64,000 nucleotides of DNA from Methylobacter sp. (GTDB lineage: Bacteria > Pseudomonadota > Gammaproteobacteria > Methylococcales > Methylomonadaceae), in assembly GCA_026399025.1 (NCBI GenBank), contig JAPLRU010000066.1:40663-104662 (forward strand), read 5' to 3'. Shown piece by piece: positions 53,793 to 63,155 of this stretch (its first letter is position 1; each line of letters starts with the position of its first letter). The notes beneath the pieces were generated by a model. The model did no database searches and was not told the origin of the DNA. It was given only the letters and a program-made list of their open reading frames with translations. Both the position numbers and the translations under genes were made by a program.

Positions 53793-54512
53793 TCATTTTG
53801 TTGCTACGCATTGCCAACCCAAAGTGTCATTTTTATTTTTGTCAAACTTATCAAAAAAAAAGAAAATGACCTGCAACAAGCGAACAATCCATAGCGCAAC
53901 AAGCTTGCCTGGAAGTAACATTATTCCGAGGATATTAGGATTTTTGCTATGAAGTCCCGCTGATGGGAAAATTGACAAACCTCTTGGCAATTCATAAGCC
54001 CATCGCATCCAAAGTCCCCCGAACGGAGTAATTTTAATTTCCCGGAAACCTGCATGTTTACAGATCGACGCAATCCCAAAGGATGTATATCTGAAGAAAT
54101 CATAAGGAACTTGATGCTCGTTTTGCGCCATCGGCACTGTCATATAGAGTTTCCCGCCTCGCTTGAGGACACGGTGCATCTCCTTAACGCTTTCTCTTGG
54201 CCATTCTAAATGTTCAAGTACTTGGGTACACAACACCGCATCAAAAACGTCATCCTCAATAGGCATGTCATCTAAGGCGCTGACATAATCCAGGTTGGCA
54301 TAATTCCAGCGACTTTCACCCACAGCTAAATCAATCGCTTTATAGTCACAATGAGAAAATAGTTTTTTGTAAACGCTTTCACCTGCACCGGCATCCAATA
54401 TTAAGCTGCCTATTGGCAGGTTCTTTGCAACACTCTCAACAAAACGAGTTATATACCATCTGCCGACGTCCTGTAGTTTACTTCTTGTAGAAAAATCTTC
54501 GTTTATCATCAA
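53793..54512 (-). CDS. Class I SAM-dependent methyltransferase
   Basis: 239 aa. Motif I is GSLILDAGAGESVYKKLF, then KAIDLAVGES, DMPIEDDVFDAVLCTQVLEHL and the conserved MHRVLKRGGKLYMTVPMAQNEHQVPYDFFRYTSFG. It is the Methyltransf_11 type common beside flippases and glycosyltransferases. Target unknown. It follows the flippase gene by 19 bases. Confidence 0.87.
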   Translation of the reverse strand: MMINEDFSTRSKLQDVGRWYITRFVESVAKNLPIGSLILDAGAGESVYKKLFSHCDYKAIDLAVGESRWNYANLDYVSALDDMPIEDDVFDAVLCTQVLEHLEWPRESVKEMHRVLKRGGKLYMTVPMAQNEHQVPYDFFRYTSFGIASICKHAGFREIKITPFGGLWMRWAYELPRGLSIFPSAGLHSKNPNILGIMLLPGKLVALWIVRLLQVIFFFFDKFDKNKNDTLGWQCVATK

Positions 54513-54531
54513 TACAAGTCCACATAAAAAC

Positions 54532-55785
54532 TTAAAAATATTTTCTCTTCAATTGCCAATTTTGAAGGAAAAAATTTACTAAAACAAACGCACCGGTGCT
54601 CAACGCGAGTCCCATAACACCATAGTAATAAAACAAAACAAATTTTGCAGGAATATAAAATGTATAGCTGTACATCCCGATCCGAGTTGGAGTCACTGTA
54701 TCGCCCAAAGCATAAAACGATGATGATGAAATTTGCCCAACAGCCCCGCCAACGAATACACCACTCAACCAAATCATAATCCACCATAACTCGTCTACAT
54801 TGTTGGCAGAGATATTCCCGTAACCAATTAATAAATGAAGCATAGTCTGGCCAACTAGACCGACAAATAAAATACCTACAAGGCTAAGTATCCCTACCTG
54901 CGATAATTTTCGGTAGTAAGCGCGCCTAAAACCTTCTATATCGCTTGCTTTATGAAACTTACTGAGCACCGGCACTAAAGGCGCGGCGATAGCTTTGTTA
55001 ATGACTTGGCTGACGGCGCCATAAATCTGCTGTGCAAAATAATATAACGAAAGACTGCCGCTACTTGCCATGGAAAGCAGAAAACGATCAACCAGTGGGT
55101 CGGTCTTGTAATAAGCCGTCCCCCACAACAAAGGCTTAATGCGCCGCCATGCTTGTTGGATGGCGGCACTTTTCAGATTGGGTCGAACCGGCCTGCCCAT
55201 GCCCTGAGCAAGCAGCAGAGTCTGCAATGCCACGCGAAAAGTACTGATCCACGCCGCAGCAACAACACCATATTCGGGCAACGTCCAAATCAATAACAAC
55301 AAGCTCAATATGCCGGACAAAATCGGAGCGAACTCGGCCCACATAAATTTTTGCCTGGCATGATAGGTCGCCCATTGCACACCATTAACAGCAGTAAATA
55401 CCATACCAAGCAATTGAATGCGCGTAAGGTCAACAGTCAAATCCATCCCCGCACGACTAAAACCGGGTACCGTGATCGGTATCCACCACAAGGCAGTCAC
55501 GTAGAGGATAAATGCCAAAAAACCGAACAAACCTCCGACAAGAATAAGAAATCCCCAGGCATCGTGGCGAAGATGTTCTTCGTTCTCGCCAGCCAGCAGC
55601 GGAACCAAAACATGCATCAGCGATCCGCTAATCACCACCAATACCAACTGAGGAATCGTCATACCGGCAAATAATGCGTCGGTTTCTATTCCCGGTCCTA
55701 ATTGGGTAAGTACATACCACTGAAACAAAAAGGCAATGCCGATATTTGCAGCAGAAAGAACGCCAAGCTGAATTATTTGCTTCAT
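54532..55785 (-). CDS. MurJ/MviN-like lipid-linked oligosaccharide flippase
   Basis: 417 aa from ATG 55785 (MKQIIQLGVLSAANIGIAF), polytopic with about 12 hydrophobic segments. The N-terminal LGVLSAANIG and GPGIETDALFAGMTIPQLVL and the middle YYFAQQIYGAVSQVINKAIAAPLVPVLSKFH are MVF-superfamily signatures. It likely moves the undecaprenyl-linked repeat unit across the inner membrane. An upstream start at 55836 would add 17 residues. Confidence 0.85.
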   Translation of the reverse strand: MKQIIQLGVLSAANIGIAFLFQWYVLTQLGPGIETDALFAGMTIPQLVLVVISGSLMHVLVPLLAGENEEHLRHDAWGFLILVGGLFGFLAFILYVTALWWIPITVPGFSRAGMDLTVDLTRIQLLGMVFTAVNGVQWATYHARQKFMWAEFAPILSGILSLLLLIWTLPEYGVVAAAWISTFRVALQTLLLAQGMGRPVRPNLKSAAIQQAWRRIKPLLWGTAYYKTDPLVDRFLLSMASSGSLSLYYFAQQIYGAVSQVINKAIAAPLVPVLSKFHKASDIEGFRRAYYRKLSQVGILSLVGILFVGLVGQTMLHLLIGYGNISANNVDELWWIMIWLSGVFVGGAVGQISSSSFYALGDTVTPTRIGMYSYTFYIPAKFVLFYYYGVMGLALSTGAFVLVNFFLQNWQLKRKYF

Positions 55786-55863
55786 GTAAAGAAAGGTCTG
55801 AGAAGAGGGCAACCCTTGCGTCGCCACGAATAGCAAATAGTTGGCAAATTCTGCCTTGGAAAA

Positions 55864-56721
55864 TTATGACTCGCTTGGATTTTGTAACAGCCGTTTAATA
55901 TCCGATTCCGACAAGCCCGTCACTTTAGCGATGGTTTGATAATCTGCACCTTGTTTGGCTAAGTTAATCGCTGTAATTGCTTGGTTGATACCTTTTTCCA
56001 TGCCTTTTTCTTCTGCCGAAGCAATTTTACTTTCTACATCGGCCAAAGATTGCATACGGGTTTCATAGACCAAACGCTCTTCTTCATTAAACATTCGATC
56101 AACCGCGGTTATCGCTTTTACGATGGCAGGATCGTCGGCCAATTCTTTGGGCACATGATTTTTATCCAATTTATCGGCTTTGGTTAAGAAGGTGCTCCAA
56201 CGGTCCAAGGCGCTGCTCACTTGCTCCTGTTGCTTGGTAAATTTTCTTAATTCCACGTAATGCAGCTCAAAAATGTCGTGCAGTTTATCGTCTTTCCCGG
56301 TCGCGGTATTGATGATTTTATAACAGTTATGAACTTCAGCCAGATCGGGTATAAAGTTGAAGTCCAAGATATTGATGCTGATGGTTTTTTTCAGCTCTTT
56401 AAACATCATGCCTTCGCTAAGCTGCTCGGTGACCAATTTAGCCCAATAGTAAATAGCGCGCTTATCGAAGTTATAGTCTTCGCTGATTTGCATTTCGACA
56501 TTAAACCAGCGACCGTTTTCACTGCGCGCCTTGATGTCAAGAATCGACATTTTACCGGCTTGGTAATCGGCCAAGTTGTAGGGATTTTTTAATTCAACCT
56601 CAACCACCTGTTCCTGTTCGGACACAATGGCATTGATCAGCGACATCAACAGGTCTTTATTTTCTTCGCTGCCGAAGAGTTTTTTAAACGCGAAATCGAC
56701 GCGCGGGTTTATTTTGCACAT
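55864..56721 (-). CDS. Rpn family recombination-promoting nuclease / PD-(D/E)XK transposase-like protein
   Basis: 285 aa beginning with the family sequence INPRVDFAFKKLFGSEENKDLLMSLINAI, then DIKARSENGRWFNVEMQI (PD-(D/E)XK catalytic strand) and YYWAKLVTEQL. The C-terminus has an EEKGMEKGINQAI repeat tail typical of Rpn proteins. Rpn proteins are DNA endonucleases that raise recombination and vary fast. TAGGA precedes the ATG. Its location inside the glycan locus is unusual and suggests insertion. Confidence 0.92.
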   Translation of the reverse strand: MCKINPRVDFAFKKLFGSEENKDLLMSLINAIVSEQEQVVEVELKNPYNLADYQAGKMSILDIKARSENGRWFNVEMQISEDYNFDKRAIYYWAKLVTEQLSEGMMFKELKKTISINILDFNFIPDLAEVHNCYKIINTATGKDDKLHDIFELHYVELRKFTKQQEQVSSALDRWSTFLTKADKLDKNHVPKELADDPAIVKAITAVDRMFNEEERLVYETRMQSLADVESKIASAEEKGMEKGINQAITAINLAKQGADYQTIAKVTGLSESDIKRLLQNPSES

Positions 56722-56753
56722 GTTGTTATCCTATGAACCGATAAATAACAAAA

Positions 56754-58520
56754 TTAGAGAGCAAAAGCAGGGCGATATTCCCGCACCTCGCGCCAATTAC
56801 CCTGTTCAACAATCATGCCGGCTTCCATCACCAGCACTTGGTCGGCATGCTGTAAAGTCGCCATTCGATGGCCGATGGCAACGACAGTCAAATCGCCGTG
56901 CAGATTGACGATGGCCTGACGAATACGTTCTTCATTCTCCATATCCAACGCACTGGTCGCTTCATCCAGAATCAGTAGTGCCGGTCTTCCCAGCAAAGCC
57001 CTGGCCAAGGCGATACGTTGACGCTCGCCGCCCGACAGGCGCAAGCCCTGATCGCCAACCAGAGTATCCAAGCCATCAGGCAGATGACGCACAAAATCGG
57101 CAGCGGCTTTATCCAGCGCCAACCATAACTCATCATCGCAAGCGCCGGGCATGGCCCACAGCAAATTAGCCCTGATCGAGTCATTAAACAAAATGGTTTC
57201 TTGCGGCACATACGCCACCGATCTTCGCCAGTGCAATCGTTCAGCATCATTCAATACGCGGCCGTCTATGCTGAGGCTGCCGGTATCCGGCCGTAACAAG
57301 CCCATCAACACGTCAGCCAAGGTACTCTTGCCCGCCCCGGAGGCGCCGATAATGGCGGTGGTCGATTTGGCGGGAAGACGCAGGTTGATCGCGCTCAACG
57401 CAGGCTGTTCACGACCGGGATAGGTAAAACTCACCGAACTCAAGGTTAAATCATGGCGTAAGCACAAAGGCGGCTGCGCCAAGTCATCAGCCGGTTCAGC
57501 AGCACCGCGGCATTCTGCCAACAAGCGGTTAGCATTTTCCAAAGCGGGCAAGGCATGCAACCAATGGTGCAATTGCTGTTGCAACTGGGCCCCTAAAGGC
57601 ATCAGCCGGGCGAAAACAAAAATCAAAGTGGCAAGTTCGGCTGTCGGTAGTCGCCAAACCGCAAAGCCGGCATAAAGCAAAACCACCAGAATAACCACGC
57701 TGCCCAACTGCATCCTGGCTTTCGAACGGCTAGAACTGCGCTGAAAATCAAGCTGGTGTAGACGAAAGGCCTGCATGGACTGCTGGAATTTATCCAAGTG
57801 GCGCTCTTCATTACCGAGGATTTTAGCCAACTTCATGCCCGTCAAGCTTTCTTGGACAACGCTGTGCAAGCTATGCGAGGTCTGGCCGATACGATTGCCC
57901 AGCAATAAAGCCTCGCGCCGCAAACCGTTTTCGGCCAAGACAAATATCAGCCCCATCGCCAACACTAATAGCGTTATCGGCCACGACAGCCACAGTGCCG
58001 CCAGTGAATAAGCCAGCATCAGCGCCGTTCCGCTGCATAACTGTAAGAAAAAATTGACTCCGGTGCCAACCCGGTTAATGTCAGTCAGCAATAAATTAGC
58101 GTACTGCGCATTATTGCGTTGCGACAACCAATACCATTCGCTACGCAATACGGCCATAAAGCAACGTTCGCGTAATCGGTCGACCAGATCGAATTGAAAG
58201 CGGTTGGACATCACTTCGCGACTGCTCTGCAAACCGATTTTCAGCGCTTGCAATAGCAGGAAAAGGAACAGCAAACCGATACCTTGGGAAGGTAGCCCGG
58301 CCATTGCAAAAAAACGTCCGAACGATGCAGCCGCATCGGTAGCCGGTGTAACCTTATCTTGCAATAACTCAAGCAAGGGCACTAACAGCGTAATCCCGAA
58401 ACCCTCGCTCAAGCTAGCTAGCAACATGCAACTCAAAACCAGCAGCATCGGTCGATGGGGTTCGTTAGCCAACATATAAAAAAAAGGGACGGCGGCGCGA
58501 TAAATCGAGTTATGCTTCAT
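56754..58520 (-). CDS. ABC exporter, fused permease and ATPase
   Basis: 588 aa with an N-terminal six-helix membrane domain (about 1-320) and an ATP-binding domain: Walker A GASGAGKST, Q-loop YVPQETILFNDSI, signature LSGGERQRIALARALLG, Walker B LLILDEATSALD and switch His in AIGHRMA. It belongs to the MsbA/LapB-like half-transporter type. It is divergent from a nucleotidyltransferase gene, a pairing seen in exopolysaccharide loci. Substrate probably a glycolipid or peptide, not certain. Confidence 0.9.
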   Translation of the reverse strand: MKHNSIYRAAVPFFYMLANEPHRPMLLVLSCMLLASLSEGFGITLLVPLLELLQDKVTPATDAAASFGRFFAMAGLPSQGIGLLFLFLLLQALKIGLQSSREVMSNRFQFDLVDRLRERCFMAVLRSEWYWLSQRNNAQYANLLLTDINRVGTGVNFFLQLCSGTALMLAYSLAALWLSWPITLLVLAMGLIFVLAENGLRREALLLGNRIGQTSHSLHSVVQESLTGMKLAKILGNEERHLDKFQQSMQAFRLHQLDFQRSSSRSKARMQLGSVVILVVLLYAGFAVWRLPTAELATLIFVFARLMPLGAQLQQQLHHWLHALPALENANRLLAECRGAAEPADDLAQPPLCLRHDLTLSSVSFTYPGREQPALSAINLRLPAKSTTAIIGASGAGKSTLADVLMGLLRPDTGSLSIDGRVLNDAERLHWRRSVAYVPQETILFNDSIRANLLWAMPGACDDELWLALDKAAADFVRHLPDGLDTLVGDQGLRLSGGERQRIALARALLGRPALLILDEATSALDMENEERIRQAIVNLHGDLTVVAIGHRMATLQHADQVLVMEAGMIVEQGNWREVREYRPAFAL

Positions 58521-58817
58521 GTCGACGCCTTCGATTCAGAGCGGGGAACATCAATATTTTGCACGCGCCGACAAGCGGGCATTAACATTGCCTTAACGGA
58601 TATACACATCAATCTAAACAGTAAAGAAGTTGGGCCTAGCTCAGGCGCGGCAAGTGAAGCGGCAACGCCGAGCCGATACAGTGAGTTACAATATAACATG
58701 AAATAGCGAATCCACGCTTCGGCCCGTCGCACTCAACTTAAGGCGCTGCCCGAACCCAGTCTCCCGAAGTGTTATACTGCCAATGTAACAGCCTCTAATT
58801 TTTTCTGAATTTCGTCC
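58521..58817. other. Divergent intergenic region
   Basis: 297 bases between the ABC exporter (-) and nucleotidyltransferase (+). No gene is seen, and no consensus promoter stands out. Confidence 0.5.
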
Positions 58818-60047
58818 ATGCTCCCTCATTACCATCGCACTTTCGAATGCCCGCTGGATCCTGCCGAACAAGGCCCTGAATTTGAGCTGGTGCTCACTTG
58901 CTGCCGCTCCAAACCTAGCCAAACGCATTTTCTACGCCAGCAGGAACTGGCCGCTATCGGACTGAATACCCGCCAAGTGCTTGAGCTTGGCATCCGCCAT
59001 AAGATTTCACCGTTGCTGTACTGTAATTTACGCAGTCATCCGGCAGGCACGTTTGCAAATGAACTGATGGATAAACTGGCCGAGCAGCACCAGCGTAATA
59101 CACGACGGGCATTACACGCTTTGCGGGCCACGCACGAATTGGCGCGCGCCGGTCAAGGTCTCCGTTTAATCGTCATGAAAGGGCTCGATGTTGCCATACG
59201 CGCTTACGGCGACCTGGCCGTCCGGCATGTCGGCGATATCGATATTCTGGTTGATCCCGAGCAACTCGATAGCGCTTTATCGGTATTGAAATCGCAGGGT
59301 TGGCATCTTGACCAACCTGAAATGCTGAGTTCTACACTTAGAAAAATCTTGCTCAGAAATATGCATCACTGCATCTTGATTCGGAAAAGATTCCCGACTA
59401 TGGAATTGCACTGGCGGGCTACATGGAATCCATTCGACTTTCCGATGGACAATTGGCGAACTTTGGACACCTCAAAAAAGTCGAATATCGCCATTCCCGG
59501 TTTAAATAACGAAGATTTGATGATTTATTTATGTCTGCATGGCGCTACGCATGGCTGGGGACGTTTAAAATGGCTTTTTGATTTGCCTAATGTACTGACT
59601 ACGCACGATTTGAACTGGCCGCAACTGTGGCAGAGGGCCGACCGCTTAGGTGCCGGATTGGCAGTACAGCAAGGGCTGCTGCTGGCTCAAAAATACTGCG
59701 GTATAAACTTAACTCCAGAGATTAAGAGCGGGTTCTGTTTCAGTATCAGTCCATCCCAATGGAAGGCCATTTGCAGCTTTCAGCAAGGCCCGGAGTTATG
59801 GATAGAATATCCTCCGGCTCGATTAAAGCTGCATAAATGGATAACCCGCATCCAAACCGCGCGAAACATGGATGCTCTGCTTTGGCATTGCGCAATCCTA
59901 TTTTACCCGAATATCGACGATTACCGTCTGCTCAAGCTTCCGTCTTGGCTACATGTGCTCTACTTTCCGTTACGCCCGGCCTTATGGGCTATACGCCAAC
60001 TTCAAATTCGGCAAATGCGCCGACTAAAAACAATCAAAAATATGTAG
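58818..60047 (+). CDS. Nucleotidyltransferase family protein (NTP_transf_5)
   Basis: 409 aa. The nucleotidyltransferase core shows VMKGLDVAIRAYGDLAVRHVGDIDILVDPEQL, with the G-S/D-x-D-x-D type acidic pair, and HWRATWNPFDFP, then LCLHGATHGWGRLKWLFD. This family (PF14907 type) is frequently encoded in exopolysaccharide loci next to ABC transporters, with no proven reaction. No Shine-Dalgarno is clear at the ATG. Confidence 0.82.
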   Translation: MLPHYHRTFECPLDPAEQGPEFELVLTCCRSKPSQTHFLRQQELAAIGLNTRQVLELGIRHKISPLLYCNLRSHPAGTFANELMDKLAEQHQRNTRRALHALRATHELARAGQGLRLIVMKGLDVAIRAYGDLAVRHVGDIDILVDPEQLDSALSVLKSQGWHLDQPEMLSSTLRKILLRNMHHCILIRKRFPTMELHWRATWNPFDFPMDNWRTLDTSKKSNIAIPGLNNEDLMIYLCLHGATHGWGRLKWLFDLPNVLTTHDLNWPQLWQRADRLGAGLAVQQGLLLAQKYCGINLTPEIKSGFCFSISPSQWKAICSFQQGPELWIEYPPARLKLHKWITRIQTARNMDALLWHCAILFYPNIDDYRLLKLPSWLHVLYFPLRPALWAIRQLQIRQMRRLKTIKNM

Positions 60048-60107
60048 CTATTCAGCGTATGCTGGAAATGTTAATGGAACTCGGCAATTGCTCCTGCATC
60101 TAAGCCG

Positions 60108-60200
60108 ACGGATGACACGGATTAAACGGATAATCACTGATTAAGAGCATGGATATAGTTTAAAAAATCCGTGTAAATCCGTCCTATCCGCGTCATCCGT
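60108..60200. repeat. CGGAT-family palindrome
   Basis: ACGGATGACACGGATTAAAC at the left pairs with ATCCGCGTCATCCGT at the right, with AATCCGTGTAAATCCG inside. It is the same family as the outer arms at 40335-40607 (there ACGGATGACGCGGAT). Confidence 0.7.
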
Positions 60201-60328
60201 ATTTTCTCTGAATAGTTACAAAAATATTTAAATTTTCGGCCTGCATGATTCGATCCGGATAAGACGCACGTTTTTATACCTGTTCGATTACTTCCATGCT
60301 TTTTGTGGGCGTTACCTTAACAACGACG

Positions 60329-60997
60329 CTATATCTTAGACACAACAAAAACAACCCGCCGATTGCCGGCATGAAGAGGCTGGTCAGGATAAAGCAAGCG
60401 CGTATCGGCATAGCCGACGGCATTTAAATGGGTGGGCTCGATGCCTAAACTAATCAACAACCGGGCCACGCGCGCGGCTCTTGCTGCGGACAGCTCCCAA
60501 TTGGTCGGATATTGCGAAGTTGCAATAGGCGCCGAATCGGTATGACCTTCTATTTGGATAAAAAACGGTTCATGCATTAACGAGCTGGCGATTTTAGCGA
60601 TCAGGTTTTGAGAGTTATCGTTCAAATCCGCACTACCCGGTTCAAATAACATACTGCCTTCCGTTGATATTTCCACGCCGACTTTAGTCAGCCTAATTTG
60701 AGTATTCGCCTCAAGGCCCTCGCTTTTAATATAGTCGCTAATCGTTTGATAAAAATCGGTGTAGTCTAATTTTTCGATTTGCTTCGGATTGGCATCTCCT
60801 ACCGCTTCGTGTATGGATTGGGACATTTGTTCATGCTTGCTCACATCGGCACTTTTTAACGTATACATAATAACGAAGCAGCCCATTAGCAGGGTTATCA
60901 GATCGACAAAAGAAAGCATCCAATCTTCTTGATCCTCTCCACTGCGTGCTACGGTAAATAAATCGTCATTTGAATGGGGTTGGTCGTCATCATTCAT
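60329..60997 (-). CDS. motB: MotB-like OmpA-domain stator protein
   Basis: 222 aa. One N-terminal membrane helix preceded by the proton-binding aspartate (FVDLITLLMGCFVIMYTL), a linker, and a C-terminal OmpA/MotB peptidoglycan-binding domain (FIQIEGHTDSAPI, WELSAARAARVARLL, VGYADTR). With MotA it forms a proton-driven stator. It is short compared with enteric MotB (308 aa) because the linker is short. It follows the motA-like gene by 43 bases. No flagellar genes are in the window. Confidence 0.88.
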   Translation of the reverse strand: MNDDDQPHSNDDLFTVARSGEDQEDWMLSFVDLITLLMGCFVIMYTLKSADVSKHEQMSQSIHEAVGDANPKQIEKLDYTDFYQTISDYIKSEGLEANTQIRLTKVGVEISTEGSMLFEPGSADLNDNSQNLIAKIASSLMHEPFFIQIEGHTDSAPIATSQYPTNWELSAARAARVARLLISLGIEPTHLNAVGYADTRLLYPDQPLHAGNRRVVFVVSKI

Positions 60998-61040
60998 CGG
61001 TAAAACCTAAGTTAATCAATAGAGGATAAATATAAAAAGC

Positions 61041-61808
61041 TTATTTAATGGCTTTCCATTTTTCGTGTTTGGTCATCATTTCCAATTCGCTTTTAACTAA
61101 ATCGGTAGGTGTCTTTTTTGAAATTAAGATGCAACCTTCCATAATAATAATCATCCGTTGAACCTGAGATGAAATGCGCCCTTCCAATTTAACCGCCATC
61201 GGAAAGAAAACTAAATTGGCTAATAATATGCCGTATAGCGTGGTCATCATCGCCAGGGCCAAAGACTTGCCCATATTACTGAAGTTTTCATCCATGCTTT
61301 GAAACATCACGATAAGACCGATCAAGGTACCGACCATGCCGAAAGCCGGCGCCAGTTTAGCCATCGTCCGCAGCAATTGGGCTTCGCCTAATACTTTTTG
61401 TTTTGCGTTCTGAATAGAGAAATGCATCAAGCTGCGCATTTTTTTTTCGGGGTATTGATCGAGCACCATTTGCAGACCTTCGCGTAAAAAAGCATTTTCC
61501 GTTCCCGCCACTTTGGCTTCCAAGGCTTTTACATTGCCGGTTAAAGCCATTTCTCCGCAATCCAGAATACTTTCGATATAAATCCGGCTGGCCTGATCCT
61601 CGCGCTGAAAAACTTTGATCATCGATTTAAACACGCCGAACATTTCTTCCAGCGAGTGACATATAAAACTGGCGCCGACAACGCCGCCTATAACAATCGC
61701 AAGACCTCTGGGATTAAAGAAAATAGAAATATCGGCTGTGGCTTCCAGCATCGCTCCCACTAAAACACATAAGCCGATAATGACGCCTGTTAATGTTGCA
61801 ATATTCAT
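61041..61808 (-). CDS. motA: MotA-like stator protein
   Basis: 255 aa with four hydrophobic segments. MotA/ExbB superfamily features: FFNPRGLAIVIGGVVGASFI near residue 31, and LAPAFGMVGTLIGLIVMFQSM, AMMTTLYGILLANLVFFPMAVKL (channel helices). It lies upstream of the MotB-like gene. It is probably a proton channel driving flagella or another surface machine. Confidence 0.9.
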   Translation of the reverse strand: MNIATLTGVIIGLCVLVGAMLEATADISIFFNPRGLAIVIGGVVGASFICHSLEEMFGVFKSMIKVFQREDQASRIYIESILDCGEMALTGNVKALEAKVAGTENAFLREGLQMVLDQYPEKKMRSLMHFSIQNAKQKVLGEAQLLRTMAKLAPAFGMVGTLIGLIVMFQSMDENFSNMGKSLALAMMTTLYGILLANLVFFPMAVKLEGRISSQVQRMIIIMEGCILISKKTPTDLVKSELEMMTKHEKWKAIK

Positions 61809-61920
61809 AATTTAATTTTTTAGTAAGTTATTAATGAAATAAAGGTGAAATAAATTAGGGTATTCCGGGTAACATCAAATCATTTAATGACCGGCTTTTA
61901 TAAAACGGTAATTATTCAGT

Positions 61921-61999
61921 CCCCCTCTTTGAAAAAGAGGGGTTAGGGGAGATTTTTTAAATAAATCCCCCTCGATCCCCCTTTTTCAAAGGGGGAGGT
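61921..61999. repeat. Palindromic repeat upstream of motA
   Basis: CCCCTCTTTGAAAAAGAGGG at the left, itself a hairpin, pairs as a whole with CCCTTTTTCAAAGGGGGAGG on the right, around ATTTTTTAAATAAAT. It lies between the CNBD gene and motA and may separate their transcripts. Confidence 0.6.
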
Positions 62000-62018
62000 G
62001 AATACTTACATAAAACGA

Positions 62019-63155
62019 TTATGAAGCAGGGACTTTTTTAATCCTTTTTATTATATCGATGAACGACTTTTCCAATTCCTGCATTTCTAAATCGTCATCG
62101 ATACTGACTTTAGTGATGGTATTTTCAATAATGCCCTTCATGCGCGAAGAAAGGCATCCCATCAGTATCTCTGCAATATCGGAAGAGGCCGACTTTATTA
62201 ATTTTGCCATGTCATAGGCTTCGACTTCCTGCATTGCTTGCTGGATTGATTTTTTATCGACAAATATTAAATCGTCCAAGCGATTAATATCGGCCATACT
62301 TTTTGCATTGGGTTTTTCGAAAAACTGCTTGCCTTTATCTTGTATTAAATCGAATAAAACAGGCTTATTAATAAAAAACAAATGATCCGGAAAATCCGCA
62401 ACACTCATTTTGCTGTAAAACTTTTTTTGATCTATCTCATATAAATTAAGCGCGTCTTTAATTTCCATTAATTCTAAATCCGAGGAAATTAAATCCGATC
62501 GGGCAGGGATTTTTTTAGCGGCTTCTATGAGATTATTTGAGGTAATAAATAATTTAGTTTCCCCTTCCACGCCTTGGGAAGAGCCTCTAACCGTGTTCAT
62601 TTTTTTTTCTTGTCGAATTAAACCGAAATCGCTCAGTTGCTGAAGAATTGCTTTGGCCTGATGCGGAAGTACGCCAAGAACCGCGGTAATTTGCTTAATC
62701 AGCAACTCCGCCAGTATTCCCTCTTCTTTAGCCGCCTTTACATTAAGATCAAGCAAAGTGGCGACCGCACAAACCGAATTAGCCGATGCGGTGTTGTTAA
62801 CGGAAAGATCGGTCAACCTTTTTAAACGCTTCAACAGTAAATTTATAATTTTCTCGGTTAGAGGATGTGAGTTTTTTAACAGCTTCTGAAAATCCTCGTT
62901 GCTGACCCGAATAACTTCCACATAAGTCGCCGCCTTACAAGTAGCCGACCGAGTTTCATTAGACAGCAAACCCATCTCGCCAAAAAAATCAGTCGGCGTT
63001 AAAGTGTTGATAACAAATTTTTTTTCGTGTCTTTTAATAGACACTTCCACTTCGCCTTTTTGTAAAATGTAAAAATGCTCGCTGGGCTGGCCCTCTTGAA
63101 AAATGATTTCTCCTTTTAAATACTGCTTTACCCTGTCTATTTTCGCCTTTTCCAT
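62019..63155 (-). CDS. Cyclic nucleotide-binding (CNMP) domain protein
   Basis: 378 aa. Residues about 5-125 are a cNMP-binding domain: YLKGEIIFQEGQPSEHFYILQKGEVEVSI and FFGEMGLLSNETRSATCKA (phosphate-binding cassette with Gly-Glu and Arg). A helical middle (about 130-200) resembles a CRP-type winged helix region (IKQITAVLGVLPHQAKAILQQLSDFGLI). The C-terminal 180 residues are unrecognised and helical. The ligand (cAMP, c-di-GMP or other) is unknown. It lies upstream of motAB and may regulate it. Confidence 0.82.
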   Translation of the reverse strand: MEKAKIDRVKQYLKGEIIFQEGQPSEHFYILQKGEVEVSIKRHEKKFVINTLTPTDFFGEMGLLSNETRSATCKAATYVEVIRVSNEDFQKLLKNSHPLTEKIINLLLKRLKRLTDLSVNNTASANSVCAVATLLDLNVKAAKEEGILAELLIKQITAVLGVLPHQAKAILQQLSDFGLIRQEKKMNTVRGSSQGVEGETKLFITSNNLIEAAKKIPARSDLISSDLELMEIKDALNLYEIDQKKFYSKMSVADFPDHLFFINKPVLFDLIQDKGKQFFEKPNAKSMADINRLDDLIFVDKKSIQQAMQEVEAYDMAKLIKSASSDIAEILMGCLSSRMKGIIENTITKVSIDDDLEMQELEKSFIDIIKRIKKVPAS

